Shown: positions 6,148-13,847 of the stretch, piece after piece
Position numbering within the stretch: the first letter of the stretch is position 1
How the letters are laid out: each line of letters begins with the position of its first letter
Assembly (NCBI GenBank): GCA_030430975.1
Contig: JAUIKB010000029.1
Span: 1 to 14,906, forward strand
Direction: 5' to 3'
DNA: 14,906 nt
From: Polyangia bacterium
Lineage (GTDB): Bacteria > Myxococcota_A > Polyangia > Polyangiales > Polyangiaceae
The notes under the pieces: generated by a model
Told to the model about the DNA's origin: nothing
The model's input: the letters and a program-made list of their open reading frames with translations, nothing else
Database searches by the model: none
Position numbers and translations under genes: made by a program

Positions 6148-7890
6148 CTAGCGAAGCCGGTCGATGGTGAGCGCTGCGAGCAGCTCCGCCATGTTGGTTG
6201 CTGCCGTGATGCTGGGTTCGAGTGACGCCGGCACCGCGGTTCGGGCGGCGCGCTCGTAAACGGCGCCGACGAATGAGCGCGCTGGCTCAAGCATCTGGGC
6301 TTCGGCTTCGGCGACGGTGCACGTCTCGGCGTCTAGTATGTCGGTGAGCCACAGCCGGCCGTGGCCATCGAATGCGAAGCGAAACAGCTCAGCGCGGGGT
6401 AGCGTCCAGCCGAACCGCGCGACCGTCCACAGGATCCGAACGCCTTCCGCGGTGACTTGGGCGGGCGAGCGATCGCCGGGAAGACCGCGATTGGCGGTGT
6501 GCGAAAACTCGGGGATGACCACAAACGGTTGGTCATCATCGGTCTTGCCGCTGGCGATCAGTTCGGCCACGGAAGGCGCCGCCACCGCATTGTAGGCGGC
6601 CGCGGCGCTTTCGAAACGCTCCGCCATGTCAGGCGTGCCGGTGCGGATCCAGACTGGTTTTTGTGACCGAATATGTAGGCCGGTCGCGAATCCGGGTGTT
6701 CGCCGCGCGCGCCGCTCGGTCAGGCCCACGCCACCGATGCGGCGGCCGCGCAGCGCGCGCAGCCACAGTTCGGCAGTCCGTCGCTCCGGGCTGTCGTCTG
6801 CCGGCTTCGACTCCTTTGTCTGGCGCGGGCGGTCGGCGCGATCTTGGCGCGAGCGGTCGGCGCGCTCTTTGCGCGGGCGGTCGGCGCGCTCCTTGCGCGG
6901 CGCGACCAGGCGCTCGAGCAAGGCGACCGCTTCGGTTTCGTCACCGATACTCATCTTGAGCCCGGCGAGCCGCAGCGTGATGGATTCGCGGTCCTTATGA
7001 TCGGGGGGCAGTCCCTTCGCCAGGACGGCGACGCCCGTGAGCGCCGGACCCGTCTGAACGCCCGCCTCGAGCGCCGCGCGCAAGAGCCGACCGCGCGTTC
7101 GCTTCGGGTACGCCGTCAGCGTTCTTTCATCGGTTGCCAGCAGCAGTTCGAGCCCGCGCCTCAAGTCGGCTGTCGGCGGCTGCGCACGCTGCGCGTGGAT
7201 GGCCGTCTGCACAGCCGACACGGCGTTCATGATCCCGAGCAGCGCGTCGGGAAGAGCGGCTTCGCTCCGTTTCAGTGCCTCGCGAAACGAACGGCTGGAT
7301 AGCAGGCCTAACAGCAGGTGGGGGCGCTGGGCGTCGTCGAACAGCTCGGCGATCAGTTCGAGCAGCCGACGCATCTGGGCGCCGGAGACCTCTTGATAGT
7401 CGACCTGTTCGAGCGCTTCGACGAGCGCGGCGATCGCTTCCTTTTCGGACGCGACGTCCTTGACCGCTTCGAGATACATCAGCACGAACTCGAACTCGGT
7501 TGTGAATCGTACGATACCACGCAGAAAGGCCGCGCGTTCCTCGGGCTGCATCCGCGGAATGACCGACGCGACACGGCTGCGACTCACTTTCTTGAGCAGG
7601 TGCATGCACGAGCCGCGGTGGGTCGGTTGACGCTTCCCGTTGAGCAGCAAGTCCTCGTTGGCGTTGACTTTAAGGTTCAGCAGCTTTCGGTGTCGCTGCA
7701 GGAAGGCGAGGTGCACACGCATGCGCGCGGCTTCCTCGTCCGTCAGCGGCACGTCCGCGGGCTTATCCAGGGCTACCGGCGCGCGCTGCGCGATCACCTG
7801 CGCCGCCGACGGTTGCGCTGGCTTTTTCGAAGAGCCCGGCCGACGGCGGCGACGGCGCTGACGCGGCGGTTTGCGGGGTGCGTCAGTCAT
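6148..7890 (-). CDS. Uncharacterised cytoplasmic protein with basic tail and possible vestigial kinase fold
   Basis: I do not recognise a named family. The ATG at 7890 gives 580 residues; the frame stays open to 7986, but that extension is not protein-like and crosses a palindrome. Residues 3-24 are strongly basic (six consecutive Arg at 12-17), which could bind nucleic acid or membrane. Residues 45-330 are mostly helical, with leucine-rich pairs that could be helical repeats. Residues 332-357 hold an 8-residue charged repeat (RKERADRP, RKERADRS, RQDRADRP). The C-terminal 200 residues resemble a degraded Ser/Thr kinase: PVWIR (412-416) where VAIK would be, FVVIPEF (456-462) like a hinge, and FAFDGHGRLWLTDI (505-518) in the place of the catalytic-loop-to-DFG stretch, with HRD and DFG lost. 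There is no signal peptide or membrane helix. It diverges from the LysM peptidase gene. That it is a real gene is well supported; the pseudokinase reading is inference. Confidence 0.78.
   Translation of the reverse strand: MTDAPRKPPRQRRRRRRPGSSKKPAQPSAAQVIAQRAPVALDKPADVPLTDEEAARMRVHLAFLQRHRKLLNLKVNANEDLLLNGKRQPTHRGSCMHLLKKVSRSRVASVIPRMQPEERAAFLRGIVRFTTEFEFVLMYLEAVKDVASEKEAIAALVEALEQVDYQEVSGAQMRRLLELIAELFDDAQRPHLLLGLLSSRSFREALKRSEAALPDALLGIMNAVSAVQTAIHAQRAQPPTADLRRGLELLLATDERTLTAYPKRTRGRLLRAALEAGVQTGPALTGVAVLAKGLPPDHKDRESITLRLAGLKMSIGDETEAVALLERLVAPRKERADRPRKERADRSRQDRADRPRQTKESKPADDSPERRTAELWLRALRGRRIGGVGLTERRARRTPGFATGLHIRSQKPVWIRTGTPDMAERFESAAAAYNAVAAPSVAELIASGKTDDDQPFVVIPEFSHTANRGLPGDRSPAQVTAEGVRILWTVARFGWTLPRAELFRFAFDGHGRLWLTDILDAETCTVAEAEAQMLEPARSFVGAVYERAARTAVPASLEPSITAATNMAELLAALTIDRLR
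6823..6897 (-). repeat. Tandem 24-base repeat encoding charged octapeptides
   Basis: About three imperfect copies of a 24-base unit encode RKERADRP-like octapeptides (residues 332-357 of the 580-residue protein). The unit is rich in Arg, Asp and Glu and forms a flexible or helical spacer between the helical middle and the C-terminal domain. Copies differ at several positions, so it is not a very recent expansion. Confidence 0.8.
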
Positions 7891-7911
7891 GAGTGCGGCA
7901 ATAGTGCTGAG

Positions 7912-7928
7912 CGTTGCGGGCCGCAACG
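7912..7928. promoter_or_regulatory. 17-bp palindrome between divergent genes, possible operator
   Basis: CGTTGCGG-G-CCGCAACG is a perfect 8-bp inverted repeat around one central base, in the 117-base gap between the 580-residue protein gene and the LysM peptidase gene. It lies 21 bases upstream of the first ATG and 79 bases upstream of the second. The symmetry fits a dimeric regulator site that could act on both genes. A hairpin in a leader RNA is the alternative. The cognate regulator is not known. Confidence 0.5.
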
Positions 7929-8007
7929 ATGGCTGCCGATTCGGCGAAACGCGCGCTGATTTGCACTGCGCGCAGGTCTGAGGCATGTCTACGGACCGAA
8001 CGCTCCT

Positions 8008-9441
8008 ATGACAGTTCGCCTAACCGTCACTCTCGCGCTATTGCTGACGCTCGTCCTGCAGGCTGAGCAAGCCGCAGCCGCCGGCTTTCGCTATCACACC
8101 GTGGCGGACGGCCAGAATTTGGCGAGGATCGCCAAGCGCTATCGTGTATCGGTGCGATCGCTGATCGTCGCGAACCGACTGGAAAAGCCCAGCAAGCTCA
8201 AGCCTGGGCAGCGGCTGGTCGTGCCGATGAAGGGCGACAAGACGGGGCAGGCGACCCGCGACGCGCTAGACGAGGCGGCGAAACCGAAGAAGACAGACCA
8301 ACCGCAGTCAGGGAAAGCCAAACCCGAAGCGGACAAGCCGGCCGACAAGGCGGAGCCGTCCGAACCTGCGAAATCAAAGCCGCCGCCGCCGAAGGCCCCC
8401 AAGGTCGGCGATCCCACACTGTACCGCGTCAGGGCGGGGCAGAACCTCGGGCTTATCGCAAAGCGTCACCACGTGACGGTCAAGTCGATCATCGTGGCGA
8501 ACGCTCTGACCAGTCCTCGCAAGATCATGCCCGGAACGTGGCTGGTCATACCGGGCAAGCACGACGATGGAACGCATGCCGCTAAAAAACGCGCGGCCCT
8601 GATCGCCTCGACGCGCAAGAGCGACCGTCGCGAAGCGGCACCGGCCGCCGCTTCCAAGACCAGCCCTCAGAAGTCGAAGCCTGCCGCGCGCGAGCCGAGC
8701 GTGCACGTGGTCGGCAAGGGTGAGAACCTCGGGCGCATAGCGCGACGTCACAAGGTCAGCGTACGCGCCATGATCATCGCCAATCAACTGCGTAACCCTC
8801 GAGCCATTCGTCCGGGCCAGCTGCTCGTCGTCCCGTCTCCCGACGACAGCGGCCTGCGTGCTGCAAAGCGCCGACGAGCCATCTTGGCGGCGCATCGCGC
8901 GCGTAGCGAGCGCAGCACCGGACGGCGCAGCAAGAAGCTACCCGGTTCCAGCAGCTGGCGGCGCTACGCCCGGCGAGCGCGTCGCGGCGGCTACGTTCAG
9001 CTGATCGGTTACAAGTCGCGCTTCAAGGGCTACATCATGGGTCCCGGCAACAAGGTGCTGCGCGGTGCGCGCCATCGGATCGCCAAGGTCATGGGTGGCA
9101 AGCCTGGCAAACACCATCCGCACCAACGCCTGCTCAAGCTGATCGCGATTGTCAGCGACACGTTTGGTGGCCGCCCGATCCGCGTCGTAAGCGGGTTTCG
9201 TAACCGCTCGTACGCCAGCAAGTCAAAGCACCGTTCAGGACGTGCGCTCGACTTCTCGATCCCAGGCGTGCCGAACAGCGCGCTGCGAGACTACCTGGTG
9301 ACGTTTCGCAATGTGGGCGTCGGGTATTATCCGAACAGCAGCTTCGTGCACTTCGACGTGCGACCGCGCAAGACGTATTGGGTGGACCAGTCGGGACCCG
9401 GACAGCGGCCGAGATACACGACGATCAAAACGCTACCTTAG
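8008..9441 (+). CDS. Secreted triple-LysM murein peptidase (M15/DUF882 type)
   Basis: A 477-residue secreted cell-wall enzyme, probably a zinc-dependent peptidase that cuts peptide links in peptidoglycan. A signal peptide covers about residues 1-25 (hydrophobic core LALLLTLVL, then AAAA before G26). Three LysM peptidoglycan-binding domains follow at about 28-73, 138-182 and 231-276, each with the pattern GxNLxxIAxR...SxxxxIxANxL...PGxxLVxP. They are separated by Lys/Pro/Ala-rich basic linkers. The C-terminal domain (about 367-460) matches the DUF882/M15 group that includes MepK (YcbK): H408 and D415 in SKHRSGRALDF and H448 in VHFD are the expected zinc ligands. Residues 280-330 are very basic. 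The ATG at 8008 is the first that gives a clean signal peptide; no Shine-Dalgarno sequence is apparent. It diverges from the 580-residue protein across a palindrome and converges with the HD-GYP-like gene. Confidence 0.93.
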   Translation: MTVRLTVTLALLLTLVLQAEQAAAAGFRYHTVADGQNLARIAKRYRVSVRSLIVANRLEKPSKLKPGQRLVVPMKGDKTGQATRDALDEAAKPKKTDQPQSGKAKPEADKPADKAEPSEPAKSKPPPPKAPKVGDPTLYRVRAGQNLGLIAKRHHVTVKSIIVANALTSPRKIMPGTWLVIPGKHDDGTHAAKKRAALIASTRKSDRREAAPAAASKTSPQKSKPAAREPSVHVVGKGENLGRIARRHKVSVRAMIIANQLRNPRAIRPGQLLVVPSPDDSGLRAAKRRRAILAAHRARSERSTGRRSKKLPGSSSWRRYARRARRGGYVQLIGYKSRFKGYIMGPGNKVLRGARHRIAKVMGGKPGKHHPHQRLLKLIAIVSDTFGGRPIRVVSGFRNRSYASKSKHRSGRALDFSIPGVPNSALRDYLVTFRNVGVGYYPNSSFVHFDVRPRKTYWVDQSGPGQRPRYTTIKTLP

Positions 9442-9541
9442 GGCTCGCCTCTTAGCCGCAAGCGGCGTCGTAATAGCCGTCGCTGCGGGGCGGTTCAATC
9501 GCTGATGTCTACCGGGTAAGTGTTGTTGAACTCCGACTCGG

Positions 9542-10945
9542 CTATGTGGCGAGTGCGCTCGTCGGGTTGAAGCGCGTTTCCGAGCCTTTGAGTACGCGCC
9601 GCACGCTGATGTCCGGTTCCTTGGCGAGGTCGACCGCCCGCGGCGTGGGCAGCGCGACTCCAGCGCTGTCGGTGACGACCTTCACGACCGGCCACCGAGC
9701 GTCGGCGGAGCAAGAAACGACGACGGCCCACTCGCCGCCGGACAGTTCGACGACGGTGCCGGTGGGTAGCACGCCGAGCGTTTTGGCGAGGATCCGACAT
9801 ACGGCGTCGTCGACGCTGGGCTGACGCTGCGTGTGCGCGAGCGCTTCCGGCGGCGAGAGCCGGACGGTTGCGTCACGTGGCGCGACCAGGTCGAGATAGT
9901 GGCGCACGGCGTGGAGCACCTGAGACGACACGAGTGGGGCGCCGCGACCTGCGTAGACGGGTCCGAGTGTGTCCGCGTGTTCCATCCAGGCGGATTCGAA
10001 ACTCAGCACCGCGCGTACGGCGCCGGCCGTGGATGCGCCGCCCGTTGCCAGGCACATGGCTGCGCTGGTCGCGGGGACGAGCGTCGCCTGAGACGTAGCG
10101 TCAGCGCCGCGGAGCTTGGCGGGCCCTACTTCTGACATCAGCGCCGCGAGCGCCAGGCGGCCCAAGGGCTCGCGCTGACGGGTGAGCTCACGCGCGACGA
10201 GCAGCGCGAGCAGAGCCGTCTGCACAGACCGCGAGCCGGGATCGGAGTCGGCTCGGGCTGCCGTGGTCAGGCCCGCCAGCATCGGATGGGCTCCCGCCGA
10301 CGCCGACACCAGGCTTTGGGCGAGCCGCTTGACCCGATGCGGAAGGACCGTCGCGCCCTCGTCCACGCTGGCGTAGAACTGCCGCATGATCGCGACCGCG
10401 TTAGCGTAGAGCGACAGGACGCGTCGCCCGGGCTCGGCTGCCTCGCTGGTCGAGTCGATCCCGACGAGCGCTTGTACTCGCCGCGCTTGAAGTCCGGTGG
10501 TTTTCCAGTTCTTGAGCGAGTCCCGTCGTGACTCCAAGAGGGCTTCAGCCACCTTAGCGCTCAGTTCGATCAGTGCGTCGACGGTGATACGCGGTTCGAA
10601 CACGAGTTCGGACGCGCCGCAGCTGTCGAGCAGCTTGCCGAGTTCAGCGGCGGTCTCGTATTCGGTCCGGGACGCGCGGAGAAGCTGACCGTGAACGAAC
10701 ACCATGTCGTTCGAAAACGTCACGCGTGCGCTGCCGCTGACGATGCCGGCGAAGTTGCGAACCGCCGCCAGAGCGTGTTCTGAAGCCTGACGGACCGCGT
10801 CGTTCTCCACGGCATGAACGCGGACGATCTTGAGCAGGCGATGCACCGCGGTGATCGCTGCGGCTCCTACCTCGTGGAGCTGTCCGCGGTCACCGCTGGC
10901 GTCGGGACGCCCCGACAGCCGGACCGGAATTGTGTCGCTGCTCAT
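9542..10945 (-). CDS. Catalytically degenerate HD-GYP-like protein
   Basis: A 467-residue cytoplasmic protein with the shape of an HD-GYP cyclic-di-GMP phosphodiesterase but without its active site. Residues about 28-140 form an N-terminal module (helices around a strand region VTFSNDMVFVHGQLLR, 75-90). Residues about 180-370 align with the HD-GYP core. The HDIGK metal motif is replaced by SEVGP (271-275), the HHExxDGxGYP segment by SFESAWMEHADTLGP (315-329), and the downstream helix still ends in the family-like LSPPEALA (363-370). Residues 390-430 (LPTGTVVELSGGEWAVVV, then PVVKVVTD) match the small beta domain that often follows HD-GYP. Loss of both metal motifs predicts no phosphodiesterase activity, so a binding or scaffolding role is likelier. 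Start: ATG at 10945 with AAGGAG 8 bases upstream (10954-10959). The ATG overlaps the stop of the pseudokinase gene, so the two are translationally coupled. Confidence 0.85.
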   Translation of the reverse strand: MSSDTIPVRLSGRPDASGDRGQLHEVGAAAITAVHRLLKIVRVHAVENDAVRQASEHALAAVRNFAGIVSGSARVTFSNDMVFVHGQLLRASRTEYETAAELGKLLDSCGASELVFEPRITVDALIELSAKVAEALLESRRDSLKNWKTTGLQARRVQALVGIDSTSEAAEPGRRVLSLYANAVAIMRQFYASVDEGATVLPHRVKRLAQSLVSASAGAHPMLAGLTTAARADSDPGSRSVQTALLALLVARELTRQREPLGRLALAALMSEVGPAKLRGADATSQATLVPATSAAMCLATGGASTAGAVRAVLSFESAWMEHADTLGPVYAGRGAPLVSSQVLHAVRHYLDLVAPRDATVRLSPPEALAHTQRQPSVDDAVCRILAKTLGVLPTGTVVELSGGEWAVVVSCSADARWPVVKVVTDSAGVALPTPRAVDLAKEPDISVRRVLKGSETRFNPTSALAT

Positions 10946-13656
10946 CAGTTCCGCTCCTTGTCAGTGCTCGGAACGAGCGAGGCGCGCACGGTCGTCGCGG
11001 CTTGTCGAGCGGCCTCGCGAACCCGTGCGCTGTTGCGAAAGCGTTTCGCCGCCGTCGCGTCCAGGGCGTTGAGCACGGCTTCGTTCGGCGGCAACGACGC
11101 CAGTATCTCGGCTGCCACGACGCGCGTCGCGTCGCGCTTGTCGTTGGAGACGACGCCGGTGCGCGAGAGCAGCTCGATGCAAAGCGCCTCGGCGCGCGCC
11201 GGTGCGAGTGAGCCGAGCGCCGCCATCGAGTCGCGCTTTTCGTGATCGTCCAAGGCGTCGAATTCGTCCGAACGTATGCGCATCGCAAGCGGCGGACCCG
11301 CCGCCCGCACGCGGTGCTCGGCGACGGTACGCAACGCCGCCAAGCGAACCTCGCGGTCGGGATCCTCGAGCAATGCCCGGATGTCGCCCTGGGACTGAGT
11401 TGCGCTGTCGCTGCCCATGCCGCAGAGGCCTTCGAGCCGGACGATCGGATGCGGGTTGTGTGCGCTTTGCGCCAGAGCCGTGGCCGCCGCTTTGGTAGCC
11501 GCGCCGCGCAGTAGTTTGATCAACGCGACGCCCACCTGCCCGTCGCACGTCTGCAGCATCAGACCCATACCGGGTTCCAGAGACGGCACATGCTCGGCGA
11601 GCTTGGCGACGATGTCGGTCTCGACTCGCGTCGCAACGACTGACGGCAGCATTTCCAGCAGCGTGGGCGCGTGATCAGCGCCAAGGTGAGCGATCAAGCT
11701 GCGCAGACGTTTGAGCGCGGTTTCCTCGAGGCTGAGCGGCGGCTGCAGGAGCGCCTTTAGCGCTGTCGGTGAGAGTACCGAGTTGAACGCCGCGAACGCG
11801 TGCTCCGGCGCTATCGAACGAACGCTGCTCACCCAGCTGACGAGCAGCTCGAGGCACGCCGCCTTGGACGTTGCAGCCAGACGTTCGACCTCACCGGCCA
11901 TCGGGACGAGCACCAGGTCCGCGTTACCCAAGTGCTGCGCGGCTTTTAGTGCGGTTGCCGCGATGTGGGTCATGCGACGCGGCGTGACCTGGGACTCGTC
12001 ATTCAGCCGCGCACCGAGCGTCTGCACGAGTTCCGGCGTGGCCACTTCCGGGCTCGGCACCTCGCCGCCGACGCTAGCGGTGCGCGCGCCCTGCCAGCTG
12101 GTTTCGAGATCGTGGCGCACGATGTCGGTCACCGTCTTGATGGTCTCCTGCACCGCGCCGTCAAACAGCTCGCGTTCGGCGTCGTCGGTCTCGATGAACA
12201 TGTCGACCGCGTCGTAGACGATGTGTTCGAAGCCGGCGTCCCACAACAGCGTCACCATGTCGTCGCCCAGGGACAGCCGCAGCTGGTCGGACATCAGGAT
12301 CGACAACAGCCCGGCGAATTCGTCGCGCGTCATTCCGGGTAGCAGCCCGATACGTCGCACGCCGTCCGCGAACAACGCATAGGTGACGTCTTGAAGCGCG
12401 CCGCTCGGTTCCCAGACGGGTTCACCCTGTACGCTGAAGGCGTAGGGAAACACCTCGAATTCGATGCCGCCGGCCGAGCTATCGAGCGCTGCGGCGAACA
12501 TCTCGCACAGATCGCCGAACCGGCGCTGCCACTCGGGGTGATCTTCCCCGTAGTGGGACCGTGTGGTGAGAGCGCGATCGAAATGCCGAAACAGCTCGCG
12601 AACCTCAGCCGACTCGATCGTCTGGCCATCGCCGGTCATCGGTGGATCGAACGTGGGCGCGCGCGGCGCCGGCGGGATGGCTGGATTGACGACGCTCGCG
12701 CGTCCCGTGGCGACGGTCCCGCTGTTCAGCTCGGTGGAGCAAGCCTCGAGCGCCGCGTGCATCTGCGTCGCATCCGCGAAGCGCCGGGCGGCGTCGAAGC
12801 TGAGCGCTCGGTCGATCGCTGCCGCCAGTCGCTCGGGAACCGAGGAGTCGACCTGCATGAGCGGCGGCGCCGGCATGGTGGCCGCGCTCGCGGTGCGCTG
12901 CGCGTCGGTGTCGCCCCGATGTACGACTCGGCCGGTGAGCAGTCGGAACAACAGCGCACCCACGCTAAATACGTCGCTACGCGGGTCGAGCGCAGTGGCG
13001 CCCCCGAGCGACCGCTCAGGCGCGGCGTAGGCGCTGATCTCAGGCGGGAGCTTGCCGTCCAGCAGCGGTTCGACGAGCTGTTCGCGAAGCGGTGCTAGCC
13101 CCAGTCCGAGCAGCTGGACGTCGTTATCGCTCGCCAGATAGATCGAGCTAGGGCGCAGGTCGCCGTGCAGCACTCCGTGGCTGTGCGCTTCGGCGAGCAC
13201 CTTGAGCAGTGCCAGGCCAATGTCCAACGTCCGACTGGCGGGGAGCGGTTCGGTCATCAGTGCGGTGAGCGGTCGGCCAACGATCTCTGGGGTCAGCATC
13301 GTGGCGTGGGTGCCGTTCAACATGCCGACGGATTGAGCCACCACCGCTCCCGGCGCGGCAACAACGCTGGCCGCGCGCGCCGCCGCTAGAAACGGCTGCG
13401 CCTTCTCGACGTGCTCTGGGTGCAAGACGTGCAGGCTTCGCGCCTGGCCATCATTCGCACGGATCTGATACGCGGCGACTAGGCCGTCCAGGTGAACGAC
13501 GCGCGCTAGCATCCATCCGCCCCCGGCCTCAGTGCCTATGCGGGTGCGCGCGGCCTCATGCAGCGCCGCGAACACCTCGCTCACGGCGACGTCCCAGGGG
13601 GGAGACTCGACCCTGATGGTGTCGGTTCGGTTTCGGCTTTGCAGGTTGTGGTACAT
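10945..13656 (-). CDS. Pseudokinase with HEAT-like helical C-terminus
   Basis: A 903-residue cytoplasmic protein whose N-terminal 300 residues have the protein kinase fold without intact chemistry. The ATP lysine is replaced by H76 (SLHVLHP where ALKVLHP is usual), the glycine loop is not recognisable, the catalytic loop is HGDLRPSS (164-171, D166 kept but Asn lost) and DFG has become GLG (184-186). Structural motifs APE (212-214) and SDVFSVGALLFRLLTGR (227-243) are intact, so the fold is maintained. A Pro-rich linker (about 318-340) leads to a module at about 352-460 (IEFEVFPYAFSVQGEPVW, then LFADGVRRIGLLPGMT) that resembles the N-terminal module of the downstream HD-GYP-like protein. Residues about 560-890 are helical and end in HEAT-like repeats (HPIVRLEGLCGMG; DREVRLAALRTVAEH). 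The ATG at 13656 has AGGAG 12 bases upstream, which is long; the GTG at codon 25 (13584) is an alternative. No membrane helix is seen. Its stop overlaps the next gene's start. Confidence 0.87.
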   Translation of the reverse strand: MYHNLQSRNRTDTIRVESPPWDVAVSEVFAALHEAARTRIGTEAGGGWMLARVVHLDGLVAAYQIRANDGQARSLHVLHPEHVEKAQPFLAAARAASVVAAPGAVVAQSVGMLNGTHATMLTPEIVGRPLTALMTEPLPASRTLDIGLALLKVLAEAHSHGVLHGDLRPSSIYLASDNDVQLLGLGLAPLREQLVEPLLDGKLPPEISAYAAPERSLGGATALDPRSDVFSVGALLFRLLTGRVVHRGDTDAQRTASAATMPAPPLMQVDSSVPERLAAAIDRALSFDAARRFADATQMHAALEACSTELNSGTVATGRASVVNPAIPPAPRAPTFDPPMTGDGQTIESAEVRELFRHFDRALTTRSHYGEDHPEWQRRFGDLCEMFAAALDSSAGGIEFEVFPYAFSVQGEPVWEPSGALQDVTYALFADGVRRIGLLPGMTRDEFAGLLSILMSDQLRLSLGDDMVTLLWDAGFEHIVYDAVDMFIETDDAERELFDGAVQETIKTVTDIVRHDLETSWQGARTASVGGEVPSPEVATPELVQTLGARLNDESQVTPRRMTHIAATALKAAQHLGNADLVLVPMAGEVERLAATSKAACLELLVSWVSSVRSIAPEHAFAAFNSVLSPTALKALLQPPLSLEETALKRLRSLIAHLGADHAPTLLEMLPSVVATRVETDIVAKLAEHVPSLEPGMGLMLQTCDGQVGVALIKLLRGAATKAAATALAQSAHNPHPIVRLEGLCGMGSDSATQSQGDIRALLEDPDREVRLAALRTVAEHRVRAAGPPLAMRIRSDEFDALDDHEKRDSMAALGSLAPARAEALCIELLSRTGVVSNDKRDATRVVAAEILASLPPNEAVLNALDATAAKRFRNSARVREAARQAATTVRASLVPSTDKERN
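10954..10959 (-). promoter_or_regulatory. Strong ribosome binding site of the HD-GYP-like gene
   Basis: On the minus strand this reads AAGGAG, 8 bases before the ATG at 10945, and lies inside the last codons of the upstream pseudokinase gene. It fixes the start of the HD-GYP-like gene and supports coupled translation through the overlapping stop-start TGATG (10943-10947). Confidence 0.85.
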
Positions 13657-13796
13657 TGATGCATCCAGCTCCTACCGAGTCCGAGTGCACGGCGCGTGCC
13701 AGCGCACCAGCCGGGGGCGCGGCCCCAAGCTGTCGCAGAATCACGCTGCTTCGCGACCTAAAGGCTCGCACCATTCGCGCGGCGGGGCGGACCGCT

Positions 13797-13810
13797 GTAC
13801 CACTTGGTAC
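13797..13810. other. Short inverted repeat GTACCA-CT-TGGTAC
   Basis: A perfect 6-bp inverted repeat with a 2-base centre in the 191-base gap between the pseudokinase start and the lipoprotein stop. It is upstream of the pseudokinase gene, so it may be a regulator site, or part of a 3' structure of the lipoprotein transcript with the larger hairpin beside it. Its small size makes chance a real possibility. Confidence 0.35.
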
Positions 13811-13813
13811 GGT

Positions 13814-13838
13814 CGGGGCGGTACACTTCGCCGCCCCG
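13814..13838 (-). terminator. GC-rich hairpin after the lipoprotein gene, without U-tract
   Basis: CGGGGCGG and CCGCCCCG form a perfect 8-bp stem around a 9-base loop, beginning 9 bases past the lipoprotein stop codon. It has the position of a transcription terminator or 3' stabilising hairpin, but no run of T follows on the minus strand, so it is not a classic intrinsic terminator. Confidence 0.45.
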
Positions 13839-13847
13839 GATGATGGT

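Noticed and set aside
7891..7986. N-terminal extension of the 580-residue protein to an ATG at 7986
   Set aside because: The 32 added codons cross the palindrome and the divergent promoter gap and are not protein-like; the ATG at 7890 is the more economical start.
9455..9466. GCCGC-AA-GCGGC as a terminator between the convergent LysM and HD-GYP-like genes
   Set aside because: The stem is only 4-5 bp with too tight a loop and no T-tract follows on either strand.
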